Below are positions 6,548-12,534 of a DNA stretch of 12,534 nt, piece after piece. The position numbers were made by a program, and so were the translations under genes. Under the pieces are notes generated by a model. It ran no database searches. It was not told the origin of the DNA and saw nothing but the letters and a program-made list of their open reading frames with translations. Location of the stretch: contig CABZJG010000031.1 of assembly GCA_902525995.1 (NCBI GenBank), positions 1 to 12,534 on the forward strand, in the 5' to 3' direction. Each line of letters begins with the position of its first letter. The first letter of the stretch is position 1. The stretch comes from Paracoccaceae bacterium (GTDB taxonomy: Bacteria; Pseudomonadota; Alphaproteobacteria; Rhodobacterales; Rhodobacteraceae).

Positions 6548-7333
6548 ATGCAAGGCAGTGCAAATCTTAATGTAATGGTCAAAGCCGCACGCAAAGCGGG
6601 CCGGTCGTTGGTCAAAGATTTTCAAGAAGTGGAAAATCTTCAGGTCTCTGCAAAGAGTGCTGGCGATTTTGTATCTCGAGCAGATATAGCAGCAAAAAAG
6701 ATCATCAAGGAAGAGCTTACCGAAGCCCGGCCTACCTATGGCTGGTTAGGTGAGGAAAGCGACCCTGTAGCTGGACAAGATCCAACCCGACGCTGGATCG
6801 TTGACCCTCTGGACGGCACGACTAATTTTCTGCACGGGTTGCCGCACTGGGCAGTTTCAATTGCTTTAGAACATAAAGGCCAAATTGTAGCCGGTGTTGT
6901 GTTTGACGCGAGCAAAGATGAACTATTTGTTGCGGAAAAAGGCAAAGGAGCCTGGATGAACGACAGAAGGATTAGGGTTTCGGATCGCCACCGAATGATT
7001 GAGAGCATATATGCCACTGGACTTCCCTTTGCTGGGCGATCTGATTTGCCTGCAACCTTGAGTGATCTGGCACAGGTTCTGCCGGCTTGTGCAGGTGTGC
7101 GCCGTTGGGGGGCCGCTTCTTTGGATTTGGCGTATGTTGCAGCTGGCCGCTATGATGGGTTTTGGGAGCGCAGCCTAAATATTTGGGATATTGCCGCGGG
7201 GCTCATTCTTGCACGCGAAGCAGGAGCTCTTGTCGAGGGCATAGCCAAAAACACAAAGCCTGAGGATACTGGAGATATCCTATGCGCGACTGAAGTTCAA
7301 TTTGAACAGTTTTCAAGAATTATTCGCACGTAA
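6548..7333 (+). CDS. suhB: Inositol monophosphatase family protein (SuhB type)
   Basis: A 261-residue Mg2+-dependent sugar-phosphate phosphatase. All metal-site motifs are present: GEES (68-71), DPLDGTTNF (86-94, with Asp86 and Asp89) and WDIAAG (213-218, Asp214). The length is normal for the family. The enzyme class hydrolyses inositol-1-phosphate and related phosphates; in Escherichia coli SuhB also acts with the Nus factors in rRNA antitermination, but nothing here shows which role applies. Related proteins (HisN histidinol-phosphatase, CysQ) share these motifs; the WDIAAG and GVVFD context favours the SuhB/IMPase group. GGGGA precedes the ATG. It is convergent with the rhomboid gene, with only 5 bp between the stops. 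Confidence 0.9.
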   Translation: MQGSANLNVMVKAARKAGRSLVKDFQEVENLQVSAKSAGDFVSRADIAAKKIIKEELTEARPTYGWLGEESDPVAGQDPTRRWIVDPLDGTTNFLHGLPHWAVSIALEHKGQIVAGVVFDASKDELFVAEKGKGAWMNDRRIRVSDRHRMIESIYATGLPFAGRSDLPATLSDLAQVLPACAGVRRWGAASLDLAYVAAGRYDGFWERSLNIWDIAAGLILAREAGALVEGIAKNTKPEDTGDILCATEVQFEQFSRIIRT

Positions 7334-7348
7334 AAAAGCTATCTTTTT
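7333..7348. terminator. Possible weak bidirectional terminator between convergent genes
   Basis: AAAAAG-CTAT-CTTTTT forms a 6-bp hairpin with A and T runs on both sides, overlapping the stop codons of the two converging genes. The stem is almost purely A-T, so termination strength would be low. Confidence 0.25.
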
Positions 7349-8088
7349 CTTCGGATGATCTTTGGGATGCGAGATGTTTCAATCCGGTATTTTGCTTCAG
7401 GGTGTTGAGGATGGCCACGAGTTTGTTCCCAAAAGACTGTTCCACCTAGACGTCTAAACAACGGCAAGCACAGCACTAAACCAGCAATGAATCCCCCTAT
7501 ATGGGCCCAATAGGCGACATCACTCTCAGCGCTGGGCAATGCAACCCCGTTTAAGAATTGAAGCCCAAGCCAAATACCTAAAATAATCCATGCTGGTAAT
7601 GAAAATATCCTAAAAAAGATCAAGAATATAAATAATACATCAATCTTTGCACGTGGGAACAGCAGTAGATAGCCACCCATCACCCCAGCCACAGCGCCTG
7701 AAGCCCCAACCACTGGAACCTGAGAATAGGGAGCTGAGATCACCTGAACTAAGCCAGCGGCAATTCCGCAAAGTAGATAGAACACCAAATAGCGTAGGTG
7801 TCCCATCTCATCTTCTAAATTATCTCCATAAATATGTAAAAACAGCATGTTGCCAGCCAGATGCCAAATCCCACCGTGCAAAAACATGGAGCTGACAAGG
7901 GTCTGATACCCTTCACCACTTGCCAACCTTAAAGGGACGAGGCCCCATTGTGTATAAAGCTGTGCAATCACCGGGTAATTTTCCAATTCTCCCCAATAGC
8001 TAAAAAACACAAGGCAATTTAAAGCGATTAACATGTATGTGACAAAGGGCGTTTTGCCGGATGGATTATGATCACGAAATGGAAACAT
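7339..8088 (-). CDS. Rhomboid family intramembrane serine protease
   Basis: A 249-residue inner-membrane protease with six predicted transmembrane helices between residues 15 and 212. The catalytic dyad is intact: Ser130 in GASGAVAG (128-135) and His196 in WAHIGGFIAG. The family motif HGGIWHLAGNM (71-81, with His76 and Asn80 of the oxyanion hole) is also present. The basic C-terminal tail ends RRKR. Rhomboids cut transmembrane proteins within the bilayer; the substrate cannot be inferred here. The gene starts 31 bp after the putA stop on the same strand with no terminator visible between, so it may share putA transcripts, but its ribosome-binding site is weak. Its stop lies 5 bp from that of the suhB-type gene. 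Confidence 0.95.
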   Translation of the reverse strand: MFPFRDHNPSGKTPFVTYMLIALNCLVFFSYWGELENYPVIAQLYTQWGLVPLRLASGEGYQTLVSSMFLHGGIWHLAGNMLFLHIYGDNLEDEMGHLRYLVFYLLCGIAAGLVQVISAPYSQVPVVGASGAVAGVMGGYLLLFPRAKIDVLFIFLIFFRIFSLPAWIILGIWLGLQFLNGVALPSAESDVAYWAHIGGFIAGLVLCLPLFRRLGGTVFWEQTRGHPQHPEAKYRIETSRIPKIIRRKR

Positions 8089-8119
8089 TACTTTTAACTG
8101 GGGCCGTTATGACCCAAGG

Positions 8120-11100
8120 TCAAGATAGCCCGCTTAAAAGTTCGGCATTCCCACCTGCAGCTGTTGTGTCTATGCAGATATGCCGCTCGCAGAGGGCGTC
8201 CGCCACGTCGGGCTGGGTTGTAATCAGTGGAACAATGGGGCCGTCGCGTTTGGCCAATGCTTGCGAATAGCCGCGCCCTAGCATTTGATCCCCCCACCAA
8301 ATTACACCACCAATTGGCGGCAAATTTATCAGGGCAGTCGGCTCAATGCGGCCCTTAACGGGCACTGCGTGCCCTCCAAGTTTGCAAATTTGCGCCACCT
8401 GTTGATCGCAGGCTATTTGCCCGGGTCCTAAGCATAAGATAGGAGCCTTTGGGTGAAATGACAGTTGGTTCTTTTCACCTGTGGGTCCAGGCAAAGTCAT
8501 AGGTGGTATCGGTTGGGTAGCCTGAATTTCCAAAATAGTCTTGGCCAGTGTTTTTATGCACATATCTTCGAACCAATGGTCTTTTGTTATGTATGTATCC
8601 CTACTGATAAAACGCGATAAATAATGCGGTCCGCCTGCTTTTGGGCCAGTTCCAGATAGGCCTTCTCCACCAAATGGCTGGCTGCCTACAATTGCTCCAA
8701 TTTGGTTTCGGTTAATATAGATGTTTCCAGCCTTGATGCGGTCTGCAATGTACTGCACTCGGTCATCTATTCTTGTTTGTAGACCAAAAGTAAGCCCATA
8801 ACCCGTTGCATTTATGTTTTCAGTAATCTCAGCAAGCTGATGCTGGGCATAACGCGCAATATGAAGAACTGGTCCAAATACTTCATGGGTAAGGTCTTCA
8901 ATCCCACCAACCTCAATAAGGGTTGGCGCTACAAAAGTACCACCTTGTGGCGCTTCCAATTGGCATTTGACGCAATCCTTTTTTCGGGCAGTGTCGATAT
9001 AGTCTGAAATCGCAATTTGGGCGTTTTGATCAATGACGGGCCCGATATCAGTTTCCACCAGCCAAGGGTTGCCCACGCGCAGCTCTTTCATGGCACCGAT
9101 TAGCATTGCGGTGAAGTCATCTGCAATATCTTCCTGAACATAGAGGCAACGCAATGCGCTACATCGCTGCCCTGCAGATTGAAATGCGCTCTCGATCACA
9201 GCTGCGACAGCCTGTTCAAGCAAGGCTGTGCTGTCTATGATCATCGCATTGAGCCCCCCTGTTTCGGCAATCAATGGCGCGCCGGGCGCTAATTTTTGCG
9301 CCATATCAGCACGAATACTCATTGCTGTTTTGGTTGATCCGGTAAAGGCCACGCCGCCAATTCGTCGGTCTGAGCATAGCATCGCCCCTACGGTTCCGTC
9401 GCCAGGTAAAAGTTGCAAAGCAGTTTTAGGCACCCCCGCTTGATACATTAAATTCACCAGATAATTTGCGATGAGAGGGGTTTGCTCTGCCGGCTTGGCA
9501 AGCACGGCATTACCTGCTGACAATGCAGCTGCGATTTGGCCAGTAAAAATCGCCAGCGGAAAATTCCAAGGTGATATACATGTAAAAATACCTACGGCTG
9601 ACCCTTTGGGGGTGTGGGCCGCATAGTAGCGCAAAAAATCAACGCCTTCACGCAATTCCGCCAAAGCGTCTGGCAGTGTCTTTCCGGACTCGCGGCACAG
9701 GAGAGCAAAAATTTCTCCAAAATGTGCCTCGTATAGATCGGCAGTACGATTTAGTACAGATGTTCGATCTGCCGATGGAGAATTCCAAGGTTTGGCTGAT
9801 TCAATAGCTTTTTTACACAGAGCAGGAGTAGTGATGCAAGCATGCCCCACAAAATCATTGGCGTTGCTGGGATTGCAAATGACTATTTTATCAATATCTG
9901 CTGGATTGCTTTTTGAAGGCGGTTGTCCAACTGGCCAATAACTTTCCTTGTAGTGATTTCGTGCCGTTAGGACCTGTGAAAGCTGCATCTGGTCGGCGAG
10001 GTCAAATCCAACGGCATTTTTTCGCTCAGGCGCAAACATTCGGGAACCAGTTTGAATGGCTTTGTTTGGCTCGTGTAAGTCAGCAATAGGATCGCGAGCA
10101 ACAGCTTCTGGCTTAACGCCTAAATCCACGATTTGATTAACAAAACTGCTGTTTGCTCCATTTTCAAGCAAACGCCTGACCAGATAGGCAAGCAAATCTT
10201 GGTGCGCCCCAACAGGGGCATAAATGCGGCAATCACTGCCTTGGCTTGATAGAACTATATCATGTAAAGCTTCACCCATTCCATGCAATCGTTGGAACTC
10301 AAAACTGGAATCTTTATTTGCCAATTCAAGGATTGCTGCAATTGTATGTGCGTTGTGAGTTGCAAATTGCGGGTATATTCGATTCCCCATCGAAAATAGT
10401 CTTCGCGCATTTGCAATATAGGAAAGGTCGGTACCGGCTTTTTTAGTGAAAACTGGAAAATCTGATAGGCCAGAAACTTGTGCCCGCTTGATTTCAGTGT
10501 CCCAATAGGCCCCTTTCACAAGCCTAACCATAAGCTTGCAATCAATCCGCTTGGCCATGTCATAAAGAAAATCGATCACAAAGCTGGCACGTTTGCTATA
10601 AGCTTGCACCACCACACCAAATCCATCCCAGCCTCTCAGAGCCGGATTTTGCAAAACAGCCTCGATTACATCAAGCGACAAACTAAGGCGGTCGGCTTCT
10701 TCCGCGTCAATCGTAAGAGCCATATTTGCAGACTTCGCCAGTTGGGCCAAAGCATCTAATCGCGGCACCAGTTCATTTATGATACGATCACGCTGGGCCA
10801 ATTCATATCGCGGATGAAGTGCCGACAACTTAACCGAGACCCCGGGGTTTTTTCGGATATCTTCATGCTCGCAGTCGTCTGCAAGGGCTGTGATTGCGCG
10901 GGAGTAGGCTAAATGATACCGAGCGGCATCCGCATTTGTATATGCGGCCTCACCAAGCATGTCATAGGAGTATCTATAGCCTTTTGCCTGCATATCTTTG
11001 GCACGTTTCATCGCTTCTGTGATGGTTTCACCCAATACGAATTGCCGGCCCATTTCTTTCATGGCGCGTCCAACAGCCGTCCGGATTACCGGCTCACCCA

Positions 11101-11554
11101 TGCGTTTGAGCAACCCACGCAGATGGCCCACGATACTTGTTTGATCATCCGTTAGGACTTTCCCAGTTAGCATCAAGGCCCAAGTTGAGGCATTGACAAG
11201 CGGTGACGTTGAATGACCCATATGTTTGCCCCAATTGGAAGGCGCAATTTTATCCTCAATCAGAGTGTCAATAGTTGCGGCATCAGGAACGCGAAGCAAA
11301 GCCTCTGCAAGGCACATGAGTGCAACGCCTTCTTGGTTCGAAAGCCCATACTCTGCGAGAAAAACCTCCATTAAACCCGGTCGGTCCAAGGCTCTTATCT
11401 GCTTAACCAGTTGTACCGCTCGCTTGGTGATCCGATCACGCGCGTCTTGATCTAGGTTGGCCACGCCCAAAAGATAATCAAGAACTTGCTGTTCGGATGC
11501 ATAACTGTTGGCATTAACCAACTGTCGCAGGGTTTGTGAATTAAAATCGACCAT
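8120..11554 (-). CDS. putA: Bifunctional proline dehydrogenase / L-glutamate-gamma-semialdehyde dehydrogenase PutA
   Basis: A 1144-residue enzyme that oxidises proline to P5C (FAD) and then glutamate semialdehyde to glutamate (NAD+), channelling the intermediate. There is no N-terminal ribbon-helix-helix, so it is not a self-repressing trifunctional PutA. The proline dehydrogenase barrel shows RLVKGAYWD (344-352), FQRLHGMGEAL and the substrate arginines in YLVRRLLENG (Arg460, Arg461). The aldehyde dehydrogenase part has SPWNFP (Asn664), AETGG (Glu764) and GQRC (Cys798). A C-terminal extension of about 150 residues ending CIDTTAAGGN is the ALDH-superfamily-like domain of type B PutA proteins, as in Rhodobacter capsulatus. 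The ATG has GGAG (reverse complement of 11561-11564) six bases upstream. Divergent putR-like regulator next door. Confidence 0.97.
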   Translation of the reverse strand: MVDFNSQTLRQLVNANSYASEQQVLDYLLGVANLDQDARDRITKRAVQLVKQIRALDRPGLMEVFLAEYGLSNQEGVALMCLAEALLRVPDAATIDTLIEDKIAPSNWGKHMGHSTSPLVNASTWALMLTGKVLTDDQTSIVGHLRGLLKRMGEPVIRTAVGRAMKEMGRQFVLGETITEAMKRAKDMQAKGYRYSYDMLGEAAYTNADAARYHLAYSRAITALADDCEHEDIRKNPGVSVKLSALHPRYELAQRDRIINELVPRLDALAQLAKSANMALTIDAEEADRLSLSLDVIEAVLQNPALRGWDGFGVVVQAYSKRASFVIDFLYDMAKRIDCKLMVRLVKGAYWDTEIKRAQVSGLSDFPVFTKKAGTDLSYIANARRLFSMGNRIYPQFATHNAHTIAAILELANKDSSFEFQRLHGMGEALHDIVLSSQGSDCRIYAPVGAHQDLLAYLVRRLLENGANSSFVNQIVDLGVKPEAVARDPIADLHEPNKAIQTGSRMFAPERKNAVGFDLADQMQLSQVLTARNHYKESYWPVGQPPSKSNPADIDKIVICNPSNANDFVGHACITTPALCKKAIESAKPWNSPSADRTSVLNRTADLYEAHFGEIFALLCRESGKTLPDALAELREGVDFLRYYAAHTPKGSAVGIFTCISPWNFPLAIFTGQIAAALSAGNAVLAKPAEQTPLIANYLVNLMYQAGVPKTALQLLPGDGTVGAMLCSDRRIGGVAFTGSTKTAMSIRADMAQKLAPGAPLIAETGGLNAMIIDSTALLEQAVAAVIESAFQSAGQRCSALRCLYVQEDIADDFTAMLIGAMKELRVGNPWLVETDIGPVIDQNAQIAISDYIDTARKKDCVKCQLEAPQGGTFVAPTLIEVGGIEDLTHEVFGPVLHIARYAQHQLAEITENINATGYGLTFGLQTRIDDRVQYIADRIKAGNIYINRNQIGAIVGSQPFGGEGLSGTGPKAGGPHYLSRFISRDTYITKDHWFEDMCIKTLAKTILEIQATQPIPPMTLPGPTGEKNQLSFHPKAPILCLGPGQIACDQQVAQICKLGGHAVPVKGRIEPTALINLPPIGGVIWWGDQMLGRGYSQALAKRDGPIVPLITTQPDVADALCERHICIDTTAAGGNAELLSGLS

Positions 11555-11614
11555 AATCTACTCCGTCTATAAGACTGGTATAATGCCTCTATTTAAAGAG
11601 TTTTGTCTTGAATC

Positions 11615-11639
11615 AGATAAATAAACATGCAATTTATCT
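11615..11639. promoter_or_regulatory. Inverted repeat in the putA/putR gap, candidate PutR operator
   Basis: AGATAAAT (11615-11622) and ATTTATCT (11632-11639) are perfect 8-bp inverted arms with a 9-bp spacer. The right arm ends 3 bp before the regulator's ATG (11643). Lrp-family dimers bind dyads of this size, and Rhodobacter PutR is known to control putA. The position suggests autoregulation of the regulator gene and looping or activation toward putA, whose start is 61 bp away. The rest of the gap holds a TATAAT (11579-11584, forward) and small dyads GTCT-ATA-AGAC (11565-11575) and CTCT-6-AGAG. Confidence 0.5.
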
Positions 11640-11642
11640 TTA

Positions 11643-12134
11643 ATGTATCAAATTTACAGGGAAAATGACCATTCAGCTGAAGATCGCTTTGATCGAGCGA
11701 TTCTGACAGCTCTAGCTGAAGACGGTCGTATGACAGTGACAGATCTAGCCAAGCGGATCGGCCTTTCCAAATCGCCGACCCAAGCGCGGCTAAAGCGGCT
11801 TGAGAATAAAGGCGTTATTTTGGGGTATAGGGCGCTGATTGATCCCATCCGTATGGGACTAGATCATGTTGCCTTCGTTGAGGTGCGACTTACAGATACG
11901 CGAGAGAAGGCTTTAGATGCTTTTAATCAAGCTGTGGCGCGAATTCCTGAGATAGAGCAAGCACATTTGATCGCAGGAAATTTTGACTATCTGATGAAAA
12001 TCCGTACCAAGAGCATGAAGGATTATCGCCGCGTTTTGGCAGAAAGAATATCAACCTTGCCGCATGTCGCAAGCACATCTACCTATGTGGCAATGCAGGC
12101 TGTTAAAGAAAATGGCTACTTAGACATCACATAA
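11643..12134 (+). CDS. putR: Lrp/AsnC family regulator, likely PutR, activator of putA
   Basis: A 163-residue Lrp/AsnC-type DNA-binding protein. Residues 16-62 form the winged helix-turn-helix (FDRAILTALAEDGRMTVTDL, recognition helix SKSPTQARLKRLE), and about 75-150 the RAM ligand-binding domain (FVEVRLTD; HLIAGNFDYLMKIRTK; TYVAMQAVKE). The divergent position against putA matches R. capsulatus PutR, an Lrp-like activator that switches on putA in response to proline; that the ligand here is proline is inference. The ATG at 11643 has no Shine-Dalgarno in front and sits 3 bp from a perfect inverted repeat, so the mRNA may be leaderless or poorly translated. The ATG at 11665 is out of frame, and no better in-frame start exists before the HTH. 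Confidence 0.88.
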   Translation: MYQIYRENDHSAEDRFDRAILTALAEDGRMTVTDLAKRIGLSKSPTQARLKRLENKGVILGYRALIDPIRMGLDHVAFVEVRLTDTREKALDAFNQAVARIPEIEQAHLIAGNFDYLMKIRTKSMKDYRRVLAERISTLPHVASTSTYVAMQAVKENGYLDIT

Positions 12135-12246
12135 AGAAAAGTAGCTGCCCGCTCGGCGTGCGCTATCATTGTGGGCCAGTTTGGTTTGGACAAACCCTAT
12201 ATTTGAATTTGATTGGTTCAGCTTTCAAACTCATTCATTAGATGTC

Positions 12247-12274
12247 TTTACACTTCTGCTAATCTTAGTATGTT
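12247..12274 (+). promoter_or_regulatory. Candidate promoter of tRNA-Leu
   Basis: TTTACA (12247-12252), 16 bp, TATGTT (12269-12274), followed 11 bp later by the mature tRNA 5' end. Spacing to the tRNA fits a short 5' leader removed by RNase P. Confidence 0.45.
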
Positions 12275-12285
12275 CGCGCCACCTG

Positions 12286-12372
12286 GCCCACGTGGTGGAA
12301 TGGTAGACACAAGAGACTTAAAATCTCTGGGCTTAATAAGCCGTGCCGGTTCGAGTCCGGCCGTGGGTACCA
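12286..12372 (+). tRNA. tRNA-Leu (anticodon TAA)
   Basis: An 87-nt class II tRNA with encoded CCA (12370-12372). The acceptor stem GCCCACG/CGTGGGT closes with a G1-U72 wobble. The anticodon stem AGAGA/TCTCT holds the loop CTTAAAA, giving anticodon TAA (reads UUA/UUG). The long variable arm GGGCTT-AAT-AAGCC and the T arm GCCGG-TTCGAGT-CCGGC are typical of tRNA-Leu. An additional six bases before it (ACCTGG, 12281-12286, overlapping G1) are complementary to the CCA end and following bases (12370-12375). Confidence 0.95.
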
Positions 12373-12534
12373 GGTTAAAGGCATCGCAGAAAGACACAGA
12401 TGCCCGCTGGATGGTCAAATATAGCAAGGCGCGCAAGACAAAAGAGGGTGAGAAAGACGCAGGCCTTGTTGATATTTCCGTGCCCCATTTTGGTTACAAG
12501 AACCACATCAGTATTGATCGCAAATTCCGCTTCA
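12373..12534 (+). pseudogene. 5'-truncated IS5-type transposase fragment (continues off the window)
   Basis: From 12381 one frame stays open to the edge and reads ASQKDTDARWMVKY, then ...VDISVPHFGYKNHISIDRKF. The pattern QKD-DARW...FGYKNH-SID is characteristic of IS5-family DDE transposases, in the stretch between the first and second catalytic Asp. Since the tRNA ends at 12372, the N-terminal half of such a transposase (start codon, HTH, first Asp) has no room here and is missing. This is the stump of an insertion sequence joined to the 3' end of tRNA-Leu; its right end is outside the window. Confidence 0.75.

Noticed and set aside
12135..12246. Terminator of the Lrp-type gene (GGTTT-GGAC-AAACC hairpin)
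   Set aside because: The stem is 5 bp and is not followed by a T-run, so I could not support a terminator; nothing else was recognised in this stretch.

Overview
The window reads as chromosomal DNA of a marine Rhodobacterales (Roseobacter-type) alphaproteobacterium of moderate GC. Three things point there: the L28 protein sequence, a PutA without a DNA-binding domain paired with a divergent Lrp-type PutR-like gene (the Rhodobacter capsulatus arrangement), and a MeaB GTPase. The assignment is inference from protein character; no search was run.

Left part (1-4597). The helicase gene hrpB runs leftward off the edge, headed by a secreted DUF3108 protein on the same strand. Divergent from them is meaB, the G-protein chaperone of B12-dependent acyl-CoA mutases. 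Between meaB and rpmB (ribosomal protein L28) lies a 76-bp, 75/76-identical copy of the middle of rpmB, stranded as a gene fragment. It is followed by a plausible rpmB promoter, a leader hairpin with a T-run, rpmB itself and a textbook intrinsic terminator.

Middle part (4598-7338). A compact forward cluster encodes a small secreted CPDC-motif protein (DUF2946-like), a PCu(A)C periplasmic copper chaperone and a low-molecular-weight protein-tyrosine phosphatase. It is followed by a four-helix DUF2177 membrane protein and an inositol-monophosphatase (SuhB) family enzyme, which meets a rhomboid protease gene tail to tail.

Right part (7339-12534). On the reverse strand putA (1144 codons; proline to glutamate via P5C) is followed after about 30 bp by the rhomboid gene. 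Divergent from putA is an Lrp/AsnC regulator, very likely putR. The 88-bp gap between them carries a perfect 8-9-8 inverted repeat next to the regulator's start codon. A tRNA-Leu(UAA) follows, and immediately behind it a 5'-truncated IS5-type transposase fragment runs off the right edge.

I see no convincing new multi-gene system. The most unusual items are the rpmB fragment upstream of rpmB, the rpmB leader hairpin, the putA/putR operator candidate and the tRNA-Leu/IS junction.
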